From Caballeronia ptereochthonis (GTDB lineage Bacteria; Pseudomonadota; Gammaproteobacteria; Burkholderiales; Burkholderiaceae), in assembly GCF_001545075.1 (NCBI RefSeq), contig NZ_FCOB02000044.1:1-60793 (forward strand): 60,793 bases of DNA, in the 5' to 3' direction. Position 1 is the first letter of the stretch. Each line of letters opens with the position of its first letter. This document shows positions 24,472 to 32,857 of this stretch, piece by piece. The notes beneath the pieces are model-generated. The model was not told where the DNA came from and did not search any database. It saw only the letters and a list, made by a program, of their open reading frames with translations. Position numbers and translations under genes: made by a program.

Positions 24472-25133
24472 GCGATGCCTCGTTCACGGCAGATCGCGAA
24501 CGCGAGCGACGCGGCGGTGGAACAGGGATCGATCACCGGCACGCCGAGCGCCGCTTCCATATCGGCGCGCAAGGGCGTCATGCCCGCGCAGCCGAGCACG
24601 ATCACATCGGCGCCGTCCTGATCGCGCAAGGCGCGGCCCGTTGCGATGAGCTTGTCGAGCGCGACCGCGCGATTGCCGGATTCGTCCACGCCGAGATTCA
24701 CCGCCTGCTCGCCGGCCACTGCGTCCGCGACAAGCGCCGCGTGATACGTGCGCCAGTGGCGCGGCATGCCGCGCGTGCTGGCCGCGATCACGCCGATGCG
24801 CGAGCCGCGCGCGAGCGCGACCGCCAGCGCCGCCGCGCCGATGCCGAGCACGGGCTTATTCGTCGCTTCGCGTGCGGCGTGCAGTCCCGGATCGCTGTAG
24901 CACGCGATGACGAAGGCGCTCGCCCGCGCTTCGTGCCGCGCGACGAAATCCGCGACGGCGACGGCGGCGCGGTCCGCATCGCGCTGCGTCTCGATGCCGC
25001 CATCGACGGCGAAGAGCGTCTCGAACGCCGCGGGCGCGTCCGTTTCGGCGCGCAGCGCGCGCACGGTCTTTTCGATGTCTCGCGTGACGTCCGCGAGACC
25101 GTTCGGGTTGAGAAAGTAGATGGGATCGGACAT
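24468..25133 (-). CDS. Hydantoin racemase-like Asp/Glu racemase
   Basis: A 221-residue racemase with C78 (FVIACYSDPGL) and C182 (VLGCAGM), spaced as in hydantoin racemases (HyuE). It would racemise 5-substituted hydantoins so that a D-specific hydantoinase can use both isomers. I start at ATG 25133 (MSDPIYFLNPNG); the longer frame upstream has no family support. First gene of the minus-strand operon 25133-19947, divergent from a LysR gene. Confidence 0.9.
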   Translation of the reverse strand: MSDPIYFLNPNGLADVTRDIEKTVRALRAETDAPAAFETLFAVDGGIETQRDADRAAVAVADFVARHEARASAFVIACYSDPGLHAAREATNKPVLGIGAAALAVALARGSRIGVIAASTRGMPRHWRTYHAALVADAVAGEQAVNLGVDESGNRAVALDKLIATGRALRDQDGADVIVLGCAGMTPLRADMEAALGVPVIDPCSTAASLAFAICRERGIA

Positions 25134-25173
25134 GACTCGACGTGGATGGATCGACCTTCTCCGCACGATATCA

Positions 25174-25190
25174 ACGGCGATTGGCGCCGT
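25174..25190. promoter_or_regulatory. Inverted repeat ACGGCG-ATTGG-CGCCGT in the hydantoin operon/LysR promoter region
   Basis: A perfect 6-base inverted repeat in the 172-bp gap between the racemase gene and the LysR gene; the 8-base palindrome CAAATTTG follows at 25200-25207. Both are candidate LysR sites for the divergent promoters. Confidence 0.45.
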
Positions 25191-25305
25191 GAAATAGTTC
25201 AAATTTGGTGTCCCATAGACGCAATGCATGGACGCGCCGCGCGGTCCGCTGCCGCGCTACACTGCGGAGCGACGAAAACCTATCGCCCGCAGCGGCAGAT
25301 ATCCG

Positions 25306-26265
25306 ATGAACTACGACGATGAAATCCCTCACTCACGCACGATGAGCCTGCGTCAGATCGAGGTGTTTCGGGCAATCATGATGACGGGCTCCATCAGCGA
25401 GGCCGCGCGCTCGCTCTATGTCGCGCAGCCCTCGGTGAGCCGCGTGCTGCAAGTGACGGAAAGCCGTCTCGGCTTTCTGCTGTTCGAGCGCATGCGCGGA
25501 CGTCTGTATCCGACGCCGGAAGCGAAACGCATTTTCGAAGAAGTGATGCGCGCGTATGAGGGTATCGAGCGCGTGGACAATCTCGTGCGCTCGCTGTCGG
25601 ACGGCTCGAGCGGCAAGCTGAACATCGTGTGCAGCCCGAGTCTCGGCGTGCATCTGGTGCCGCTCGCCATCGCGCGCTTTCATGCGGAGTTCCGGCAGTT
25701 GCCGATCCAGTTCGAGCCGCTCACGCACAACCATCTCGTGCCGCGCGTGCTGTTCGGCAAGGGCTATATCGGCGTGTCGATGTTCGAGGTGGAGCATCCG
25801 AATATCGTGACCATGCCGATGGAAAGCGGGCAGGTGCTGTGCGTCGCGAAGAAGGGCACGCTCGCACGGCGGCGCGCGCTCGATCCGAAGCAGATCGCGG
25901 GCATGCCGTGGATCGATTACGAGCACGACACGCCGCTTGGGCGCATCGTCGGGAAGGTGTTCAGGAACGAGCGGCGGCCCGAGCCGATCGTGCGCGTGCG
26001 CTCGGCGATCAGCGCCTGCACGCTTGCGAGGGAGGGCGTGGGCGTCGCGATCGTCGATCCGTTCTGCATCGACGATGCCATGCGCGACGCGCTCGATGTC
26101 GTGCCGCTGCGCGCGGACGATGCGCATCGGCTGACGGCGAGCCTTCTGTATTCGCATATCGAGCCGTTGTCGAACGCGGCGCGGCGCTTCGTCGAGATTC
26201 TGCATGTCGTGTTGACGGCGCATCTCGCGCCGCGGCGTTCGGTGCGGTCCGGATGGGATGTCTAA
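25306..26265 (+). CDS. LysR-family transcriptional regulator
   Basis: A 319-residue LysR protein. The HTH starts at MSLRQIEVFRAIMMTGSISE and continues with LYVAQPSVSRVLQVTESRLG. The effector domain shows LGVHLVPLAIARF. ATG 25306 is used; ATG 25342 would remove a 12-residue polar lead and is possible. It is divergent from the hydantoin racemase operon and very probably controls it in response to a hydantoin or N-carbamoyl amino acid. Confidence 0.92.
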   Translation: MNYDDEIPHSRTMSLRQIEVFRAIMMTGSISEAARSLYVAQPSVSRVLQVTESRLGFLLFERMRGRLYPTPEAKRIFEEVMRAYEGIERVDNLVRSLSDGSSGKLNIVCSPSLGVHLVPLAIARFHAEFRQLPIQFEPLTHNHLVPRVLFGKGYIGVSMFEVEHPNIVTMPMESGQVLCVAKKGTLARRRALDPKQIAGMPWIDYEHDTPLGRIVGKVFRNERRPEPIVRVRSAISACTLAREGVGVAIVDPFCIDDAMRDALDVVPLRADDAHRLTASLLYSHIEPLSNAARRFVEILHVVLTAHLAPRRSVRSGWDV

Positions 26266-26363
26266 CTCCGGGCTTGTCAAGGAATCCGCGAGGCGGTGAA
26301 CGCGCCGATTCATGCGACAATCGAGCCCGCAAGAAATACAAGCAACGGGCTTTGGAGATACAG

Positions 26364-27026
26364 ATGACCACGCGAGCGGACGAGATTCTGACGACGCTTG
26401 AGAGCGAAATCCTGTCAGGGCGGCTTCCGCCCGGTTCGCGGCTGGAAGAAACCGAGCTTTCCGAACGCTTCGAATGCTCGCGCACGCCGATCCGCGAGGC
26501 GCTGCGCCAGCTCGCATCGGAGGCCTTGATCACGATGCGGCCGCGCCAGCCCGCGATGGTCGCGGCGCTGTCCGCGCGCAAGCTGCTCGAAATGTTCCAG
26601 GTGATGGCCGAGCTCGAAGGGCTGTGCGCGCGTCTCGCCGCGCGGCGCGCGACGCCGCAGCAGATCCAGCGCCTGCGCGACACGCAGGACGAGTTGCGCG
26701 CCACGCTCGACTCCGGCCAGGTCGACGCTTTCTACGAGATCAACCGGCGCTTCCACGAGATCGTCTACGAGGCGAGCCAGAACGAGTTCCTCGCGGATCA
26801 GACGCGCAGCCTGCGCAACCGCGTGTCGATCTATCGCAAGATGGTCACGCAGAAAGTGCGGCGACGGCTCGATACCGTCGACGAGCACGAGCAGGTGATC
26901 GCCGCCATCGAGCGCGGCGACGGCGACGCCGCCGACAAGGCGATGTCCGCTCACGTCAATCTGCTCGGCGAACAGATGCTCGATTTCATCGCGCTCTTCC
27001 CCGAGCCCGCCGAAGTCGCCGAATAG
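26364..27026 (+). CDS. GntR-family (FCD) transcriptional regulator
   Basis: A 220-residue regulator. The winged HTH occupies residues 1-70 (SEILSGRLPPGSRLEETELS, CSRTPIREALRQL). The C-terminal FCD helical domain carries metal-binding histidines (FHEIVYEAS, HVNLLGEQM). ATG 26364 follows TTGGAGATA. It precedes an MFS transporter and a five-gene catabolic run; similar inverted repeats lie before the transporter and the SDR, so it is their likely repressor. Confidence 0.92.
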   Translation: MTTRADEILTTLESEILSGRLPPGSRLEETELSERFECSRTPIREALRQLASEALITMRPRQPAMVAALSARKLLEMFQVMAELEGLCARLAARRATPQQIQRLRDTQDELRATLDSGQVDAFYEINRRFHEIVYEASQNEFLADQTRSLRNRVSIYRKMVTQKVRRRLDTVDEHEQVIAAIERGDGDAADKAMSAHVNLLGEQMLDFIALFPEPAEVAE

Positions 27027-27142
27027 GCGCTTCTTTCGCGCGGCGCGTCCTGCTTCCGCGCGCATTTCCCGTCACCTCTCCGGAGCGAGCCGCCTGCGAT
27101 TCATGGCAGGCTCGTCGCCGCGTTTCTGAAAAACTCCTTGCA

Positions 27143-27174
27143 TTGTATTTTGTTTGAGTATTATCTGGATACAA
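27143..27174. promoter_or_regulatory. Inverted repeat TTGTAT-N20-ATACAA before the MFS gene
   Basis: TTGTAT (27143-27148) and ATACAA (27169-27174) are inverted copies in an AT-rich promoter region 76 bp before the MFS start. Within them TGTATT and GATACA recur in the second repeat at 28681-28711. Confidence 0.45.
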
Positions 27175-27249
27175 GAAATTCGATCAAAGATACAGCAAAC
27201 CGGATTTCCACTGACACCGACAACGTACGCCAGGAACAAGGAGCAGGTG

Positions 27250-28566
27250 ATGAGCGACACGCTGCATGCCGCGAGCGACGTAGGGCAAGCACAGAAGATC
27301 GAAGACCAGACCTATCGGAAGGTGACGCTGCGGCTCATCCCGTTCCTGATCCTCTGCTATGTGGCGGCGTATCTCGATCGCGTCAACATCGGCTTTGCGA
27401 AGCTCCAGATGCTGAGCGACCTGCAGTTCAGCGAGACCATCTACGGGCTGGGCGCGGGCGTGTTCTTCATCGGCTACTTCCTGTTCGAGGTGCCGAGCAA
27501 TCTCCTCATGCAGCGCGTCGGCGCGAAGGCGTGGATCGCCCGCATCATGGTGACGTGGGCGATCATTTCCGCGGCGTTCTTCTTCGTGCAGACGCCCACG
27601 CAGTTCTACGTCCTGCGCTTTCTGCTCGGCTCGGCGGAAGCAGGCTTCTATCCGGGCATCGTGCTGTATCTGATGCAGTGGTATCCGGCGCGCCGCCGCT
27701 CGCACGTGCTCGCGATCTTCATGGTGGGCATTCCGCTCGCTGGCATCATCGGCGGGCCGCTGTCGGGCTGGATTCTCGAGGCGTTCAACGGTGCGCACGG
27801 GCATCCCGGCTGGCGCTGGCTGTTTCTCGTCGAAGCCGTTCCGTCGCTGGTTCTCGGCATCGCCGCGTTCTTCTATCTGGAGAACCGCCCGGGCGACGCG
27901 CGCTGGCTCACGCGTGAGGAAGCCGCGGCCATCACGAATGCGCTCGATTCCAGCGCGGGCCGTCACGCGCGCATCTCGGAGACGGTCGGCCAGGTGTTCC
28001 GCGACCCGCGCATGCTGCTGATGGCGCTGGTTTACTTCTGCGTGATCATGGGCCAGTACGGCCTGACCTTCTGGATGCCCACGCTCATCAAGGCGTCGGG
28101 CGTCACGGGCGCGCTCCATATCGGCGTGCTTTCGGCGATTCCCTTCGTGTTCGGCGCGATCGCGATGGTCTCGTTCGGGCGGAACTCGGACCGCACCGGC
28201 GAGCGCCGCTGGCATCTGATCGTGCCGATGCTGCTCGGCGCGCTCGGCTATGCCATCACGGCGGGTGCTGGCGCGAACGTGCCGCTCGCGCTGATCGGCC
28301 TGTCGCTCGCCGCGGCAGGCGTGCTGACGCCGGGGCCGCTCTTCTGGGCGCTGCCCTCCGCGATTCTCGCCGGAACGGGCGCGGCGGCGGGCATCGCGGC
28401 GATCAACGCCTTCGCCGGGCTGGCGGGCTTCGTGAGCCCGTATCTCATCGGCTGGCTGCGCGATCTCACGCACACATCCGTGATTGCGATGTACGTGTCC
28501 GCGGGCGTGCTCGTCGCCGGCGCGGCGATGATCCTCCTGATCCCGGCGAAGCTGGTGAACCGCTGA
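27250..28566 (+). CDS. MFS transporter, anion:cation symporter (tartrate/phthalate-like)
   Basis: A 438-residue, 12-TM protein of the ACS family. AAYLDRVNIGFAKLQM near TM1, GYFLFEVPSNLLMQRVGAK and EAGFYPGIVLYLMQWYPARR are strongly conserved in tartrate/4-hydroxyphenylacetate/glucarate transporters. ATG 27250 follows CAAGGAGCAG. It lies between the GntR gene and the SDR/aminotransferase run, ended by a strong terminator, and has its own inverted repeat upstream. It probably imports the acid used by the downstream enzymes. Confidence 0.92.
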   Translation: MSDTLHAASDVGQAQKIEDQTYRKVTLRLIPFLILCYVAAYLDRVNIGFAKLQMLSDLQFSETIYGLGAGVFFIGYFLFEVPSNLLMQRVGAKAWIARIMVTWAIISAAFFFVQTPTQFYVLRFLLGSAEAGFYPGIVLYLMQWYPARRRSHVLAIFMVGIPLAGIIGGPLSGWILEAFNGAHGHPGWRWLFLVEAVPSLVLGIAAFFYLENRPGDARWLTREEAAAITNALDSSAGRHARISETVGQVFRDPRMLLMALVYFCVIMGQYGLTFWMPTLIKASGVTGALHIGVLSAIPFVFGAIAMVSFGRNSDRTGERRWHLIVPMLLGALGYAITAGAGANVPLALIGLSLAAAGVLTPGPLFWALPSAILAGTGAAAGIAAINAFAGLAGFVSPYLIGWLRDLTHTSVIAMYVSAGVLVAGAAMILLIPAKLVNR

Positions 28567-28587
28567 GCCGCTTCATTCGCTGGACCG

Positions 28588-28621
28588 AAACGGCATGCCG
28601 CCCGCGTATGCCGTTTTTTTT
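28588..28621 (+). terminator. Strong intrinsic terminator after the MFS gene
   Basis: AAACGGCAT, an 11-base loop, ATGCCGTTT, with the T-run continuing to eight T. The stem is perfect. It isolates the MFS transcript from the SDR promoter. Confidence 0.85.
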
Positions 28622-28680
28622 GCCTGCGCAAACCATTCTGGCAAATTTTGATTCCTGTTTGTATTCCATTGTGCTAATTT

Positions 28681-28711
28681 ATGTATTCAGTATAGTCTTA
28701 TATAGATACAT
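28681..28711. promoter_or_regulatory. Inverted repeat ATGTAT-N19-ATACAT before the SDR operon
   Basis: ATGTAT (28681-28686) and ATACAT (28706-28711) flank an AT-rich core that also contains TATAGT and TATATA, plausible as a -10 element. It resembles the repeat before the MFS gene (TGTATT...GATACA in both). Confidence 0.5.
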
Positions 28712-28723
28712 GAGAGGCGAAAC

Positions 28724-29509
28724 ATGGAACTGAACTTCAGAGGCAAGTCCGCGCTCATCACCGGCGCATCGAAGGGAATCGGTCTGGCGACGGCCTGGCG
28801 CTTCGCCGCCGAGGGTATCGAGGAACTGCATCTCGCGGCCCGCTCCGCCGATGCGCTGCATCGCGCGCAGGACGAGATCGCGACGAAGCACGGCACGCGC
28901 GTGCACGTGCATGCAACGGATCTGTCGGTGACGCAGAACGCCATCGATCTGGCGCGCGCCTGCCCGAACGCGGACATCCTCGTGAACAACGCCGCCGATT
29001 CGAGCCCCGGCCCGCTCGACAAGATGACGGACGCCGACTGGCGCGCGAGCCTCGACATGAAGATCTTTTCCTACGTCACGCTGACGCGCGAGCTGTATGC
29101 GTCGATGAAGCAGCGCGGCGGCGGCGTGATCGTCAACGACATCGGCAACTCGGGCGAGAACTGGGACGCGAACTACATCATCGGCTCGACGGGCAATGCC
29201 GCGATGATGGCCTTCACGCGCGCCATCGGCGGCTGGGCGCTCGATGACGGCATCCGCGTGGTCGGCGTGAATCCGGGGCCGGTCGCCACCGACCGCATGG
29301 TCAAGCTGATGAAGCGGCGCGCGCTCGACTGGTACAACGACGAAACCCGCTGGGAAGAGCTCTTCGACAAGTATCCCGGCAAGCGCGCCGCCCAGGCGGA
29401 GGAAGTGGCCGACCTGATCGTGTGGCTCGCGTCGGATCGCGCGGCGTACATCACGGGCACGATCGTCACCATCGACGGCGGCATCGCATCGCGCCGTTCC
29501 ATCATCTGA
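28724..29509 (+). CDS. SDR-family oxidoreductase with altered catalytic residues
   Basis: A 261-residue SDR. TGASKGIG at residues 13-20 and LVNNAA near residue 87 are normal. The catalytic tetrad is not: by spacing, Ser is N138, Tyr is Y151 (NYIIGSTGNAAM) and Lys is S155. A Ser at 143 might substitute. The C-terminal AYITGTIVTIDGG is standard. First gene of a run with an aminotransferase, an alpha/beta hydrolase and an amidohydrolase, all closely spaced. Ribosome-binding site GAGAGGCGAAAC precedes ATG 28724. Confidence 0.9.
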   Translation: MELNFRGKSALITGASKGIGLATAWRFAAEGIEELHLAARSADALHRAQDEIATKHGTRVHVHATDLSVTQNAIDLARACPNADILVNNAADSSPGPLDKMTDADWRASLDMKIFSYVTLTRELYASMKQRGGGVIVNDIGNSGENWDANYIIGSTGNAAMMAFTRAIGGWALDDGIRVVGVNPGPVATDRMVKLMKRRALDWYNDETRWEELFDKYPGKRAAQAEEVADLIVWLASDRAAYITGTIVTIDGGIASRRSII

Positions 29510-29520
29510 GGGGGAACGTC

Positions 29521-30654
29521 ATGCGTCGATTCGAGGAGCGCAACGCGTATTTCGACCGGCTGTGCAACAGCGAAGGGCTGATGTGGCTCGGCCAGAATAC
29601 CAACCACTTCGAGCCGCATCCGGCAGTGCGGCAAGCCGTGATCGCCGTGCTGGACGGCGGCGAGTATCACGCCTACGCGCCGCCGCTCGGTTTCGAGGAA
29701 TTGCGGCAACTGATTCGCGACGACGTCGGCCTGCCCGATGCCTCGGTGATGGTCACCGACGGCGCCGTCGAAGCGTTGTACAACGTCTGCCGCAACCTCT
29801 GCGAGCCGGGCAGGGACTTCGTCACGACCAACCCGAGCTGGGCCTGGCCGATGCAGTTCGCCGCGCGCGCGGGCTCGCGCGTGATCGAATTGCCCATCTA
29901 TTCGCCCGAGCAGAAGTACAAGCTCACGCCCGCGCAATTGCGCGCGGCGGTGAACGAGAACACCGGTGTCATCTATCTCGTCGATCCGAACAATCCGCTC
30001 GGCACGTGCCACACGGAAGACGAGATTCGCGAGTTCGCGGAGATCGCGCGGGCGGTCGGCGCGTATTTCATTCACGATGCGACCTACTTCCAGTTCGCGG
30101 ACAGCTTTACGCCGGCGTACCGTTTCTATCCGGAGAAGACCATCGTCACGTACAGTTTTTCGAAGTGGCTCGGTCTCGCGGGCATGCGTCTTGGCGCGGT
30201 GATCGCGCATCCGGACCTGATCGAGCGCTTTGCGTCGGCGCCGCCGAACAATCTCGGCAGCAACGTGCTGTCGCAGCGCGCGGCCATCGCCGGGCTGCGC
30301 ACGAAGCGCGAATGGTTTCCGGACATTCAGCGGCGTCAGCGGCGCAATCAGGCGGCGGTCGTCGAAGCGGCGAAGAACGTCGAAGGGTTGAGCGTGCCAG
30401 TGTATCCGTCGCAGGCGAATTTGCTCGTCGTCGAGACGATCGGTGCGGGCATCGCGCCCGAGGCGCTCGTCGAGGCGTTCCAGGCCGAGCGCGTGATGAT
30501 TCGCCAGGGCGCGTATCACACGAAGGAATTCGGGCATCGTTTCGTGAAAGTGAGCCTCACGGTGCCGGAGCATTGGGCCGATCGCTTCTGCGAACTGCTG
30601 CCTTCGATGGTCGAGCGCGCGCGTTCGATCAAGGAACCCGCGAATCAATTCTGA
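29521..30654 (+). CDS. PLP aminotransferase, class I/II
   Basis: A 377-residue fold-type I aminotransferase. The PLP lysine is in TYSFSKWLGLAGMRLG, the Asn/Asp that hold the ring nitrogen are in DPNNPLG and IHDATYFQF, and the C-terminal Arg is in HRFVKVSL. ATG 29521 follows GAGGGGGAACGTC; 11 bp after the SDR stop. It would act on an amino acid formed in the pathway, with the SDR possibly handling the resulting keto acid. Substrate unknown. Confidence 0.9.
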   Translation: MRRFEERNAYFDRLCNSEGLMWLGQNTNHFEPHPAVRQAVIAVLDGGEYHAYAPPLGFEELRQLIRDDVGLPDASVMVTDGAVEALYNVCRNLCEPGRDFVTTNPSWAWPMQFAARAGSRVIELPIYSPEQKYKLTPAQLRAAVNENTGVIYLVDPNNPLGTCHTEDEIREFAEIARAVGAYFIHDATYFQFADSFTPAYRFYPEKTIVTYSFSKWLGLAGMRLGAVIAHPDLIERFASAPPNNLGSNVLSQRAAIAGLRTKREWFPDIQRRQRRNQAAVVEAAKNVEGLSVPVYPSQANLLVVETIGAGIAPEALVEAFQAERVMIRQGAYHTKEFGHRFVKVSLTVPEHWADRFCELLPSMVERARSIKEPANQF

Positions 30655-30665
30655 AGAGGGCGAGC

Positions 30666-31547
30666 ATGCCGTATCTGAAAACGACAGACGATGTGAACCT
30701 GTACTACGAGGAAGCGGGCGAGGGCACGCCGATCATATTCGTGCATGAATTCGGCGGCGATCTGCGCAGCTGGGAGCCGCAGATGCGCTACTTCAGCCGG
30801 CGCTATCGATGCATCGCGTTCGCGGCGCGCGGCTATGCGCCGTCGGACGTGCCGGAGGACATCGAGCAGTACTCGCAGGCGATCGCGGCGCGCGATATCC
30901 GCGATGTGCTCGATGCGCTCAAGATCGACCGCGCGCATATCGTCGGCCTGTCGATGGGCGGCTTCGCGACGCTGCACTTCGGGCTCGACTATCCGGAGCG
31001 GGCGCGTTCGCTCGTCGTCGCGGGCGCGGGCTATGGCGCGGAGAAGGCGTTCGAGGACTACTTCCGCGAAGTGTCGCTGGAAGTCGCCAAGCAGTTCGAG
31101 GCGCAAGGCTCGCGGCAGTTCGCGCAGACGTATGCGCTCGCGGCGTCGCGCATCGCGTTTCAGGTGAAGGATCCGCGCGGCTGGCTCGAATTCGCGACGA
31201 TGCTGGGCGAACATTCCGCACGCGGCTCCGCGTTGACGATGCGCGGCGTGCAGGCGCGCCGTCCGTCGATCTACGACCTCGAAGCGCGCCTGCAGTCGAT
31301 GACGGTGCCGACGCTCGTCGTCGTGGGCGACGAGGACGATCATTGTCTTCAGCCGGGCATCTATCTCAAGCGCACGGTGCCGGCGAGCGGTCTTGTCGTG
31401 ATGCCGAAGACGGGCCACACGCTCAATCTCGAGGAACCGGCGCTCTTCAATCAGCACGTTGGCGAGTTCCTCGCGATGGTCGAGCAGAACCGCTGGCTGC
31501 CGCGCGATCCCCGCGCCGTGGCCGCCCAGATCATGAAGACGTCATGA
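30666..31547 (+). CDS. Alpha/beta-fold hydrolase
   Basis: A 293-residue protein with the nucleophile elbow GLSMGG (Ser near residue 99), the oxyanion HEFGGD in place of HGxxG, and His in KTGHTLNLEEP. It looks like an esterase/lactonase or enol-lactone hydrolase. ATG 30666 lies 12 bp after the aminotransferase; its stop overlaps the next gene by ATGA (31544-31547). Confidence 0.9.
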   Translation: MPYLKTTDDVNLYYEEAGEGTPIIFVHEFGGDLRSWEPQMRYFSRRYRCIAFAARGYAPSDVPEDIEQYSQAIAARDIRDVLDALKIDRAHIVGLSMGGFATLHFGLDYPERARSLVVAGAGYGAEKAFEDYFREVSLEVAKQFEAQGSRQFAQTYALAASRIAFQVKDPRGWLEFATMLGEHSARGSALTMRGVQARRPSIYDLEARLQSMTVPTLVVVGDEDDHCLQPGIYLKRTVPASGLVVMPKTGHTLNLEEPALFNQHVGEFLAMVEQNRWLPRDPRAVAAQIMKTS

Positions 31548-32857
31548 GCGCGAACACAACGACACGCGCAAGCACGTTCGTCGATGAAAAGCGGCTTGCC
31601 GGGCGGCTCGCTGCGATGGCGCGCATCGGCGCGACGGAGAAGGGCGGCGTGAACCGGCAGGCGTTGTCGAAGGAGGACGCCGAGGCACAGCGTCAACTCG
31701 TTGACTGGGGCAATTCGCTCGGCCTGAAGCCGTCAGTCGATGCAATCGGCAATCTGTTTCTGCGGCTCGAAGGCACGGACCCGAGCGCCGCGCCGGTGTT
31801 GTCGGGATCGCATCTCGACAGCCAGCCGACCGGCGGCAGGTTCGATGGCGTCTACGGCGTGCTGGCCGCGTTCGAAGCGGTGGAGGCGATCATTGCGTCG
31901 GGTGCGAGGCCGCGTGCATCGATCGACATCGTCGCGTGGATGAACGAGGAGGGCTCGCGTTTCGCGCCGGGCATGATGGGCTCGGCGGTATTCGCAGGCG
32001 CGCGCGAGCTGGACACGGTGCTCGCCGTCGCGGATGCGACCGGCGTCACCGTCGAAAAGGCGCTGGCGGACGTGCGCGAATCCCTGCGTGACGTGCCCGA
32101 GCGTTGGCTGGGCGAACGCGCCGCAGCATATGTTGAGGCGCACATCGAGCAAGGCCCGCAACTGGAGAAGGAAGGGCTCACGATCGGCGTCGTCACCGGC
32201 ATTCAGGGCAAGCGCACGTTCAAGGTTCGTGTGGACGGCGAAGCCGCGCACGCGGGCACATCGACGCGCGCGGAGCGCAAGGACGCCTTGCTTGCCGCCA
32301 TCGCGATGGTGCGAGCGCTCGCCGATGCATTGCACGACGCGGAGGACATCGTGAAGTTCACCGTGGGCCGCTTCGACGTGAAGCCGAGCGCGCCGTCGGT
32401 GGTGCCGAGTTCGGTCGACTTCTCGATCGATCTGCGGCACCCGGATTCGCAGGTGCTGCAAGCGCTGGGCGACAAGGTCCGGCCACTTTGCGAAGCGCAT
32501 GCGGGCGTTTGTGCCGTGCAGGTGACGGAGTTGTCCACGGCGATGTCGCTCGAATTTCCCGCCTCGCTGCGCGGACTGATTCGCGATGCGGCGGCGCGGC
32601 TCGATCTGCCGCATCGCGACATCCTCTCGACTGCGGGCCACGATGCGCGTTATCTGCATCCCGTCTGTCCGACCGGCATGATCTTCGTGCCGTCGCATCT
32701 CGGGCTCACGCATTGCGAGGCCGAGTTCACGTCGTCGGCGGATCTGGCCGCTGGGGCGCGGGTGCTTGCGGAGGTGCTGATCGAACTGGCGTGCCGTCAA
32801 GCCGTCACGAACACGATGCGCTCCTTGCCGTTGTCGTCCCAATGCTCGCTCGATTGA
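31544..32857 (+). CDS. Zn-dependent hydantoinase/carbamoylase-family (M20-like) amidohydrolase
   Basis: A 437-residue M20-type metalloenzyme of the N-carbamoyl-L-amino acid hydrolase / allantoate amidohydrolase group. Metal ligands are seen in GSHLDSQPTGGRFDGVYG (His, Asp), WMNEEGSRFAP (Glu) and the last His in SHLGLTHCEAE; HIEQGPQLEKEG is also a family hallmark. It starts by ATGA overlap with the hydrolase gene. Together with the D-carbamoylase 10 kb away the window can open both carbamoyl stereoseries. Its last 61 bp overlap the convergent quinone-reductase gene. Confidence 0.92.
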   Translation: MSANTTTRASTFVDEKRLAGRLAAMARIGATEKGGVNRQALSKEDAEAQRQLVDWGNSLGLKPSVDAIGNLFLRLEGTDPSAAPVLSGSHLDSQPTGGRFDGVYGVLAAFEAVEAIIASGARPRASIDIVAWMNEEGSRFAPGMMGSAVFAGARELDTVLAVADATGVTVEKALADVRESLRDVPERWLGERAAAYVEAHIEQGPQLEKEGLTIGVVTGIQGKRTFKVRVDGEAAHAGTSTRAERKDALLAAIAMVRALADALHDAEDIVKFTVGRFDVKPSAPSVVPSSVDFSIDLRHPDSQVLQALGDKVRPLCEAHAGVCAVQVTELSTAMSLEFPASLRGLIRDAAARLDLPHRDILSTAGHDARYLHPVCPTGMIFVPSHLGLTHCEAEFTSSADLAAGARVLAEVLIELACRQAVTNTMRSLPLSSQCSLD

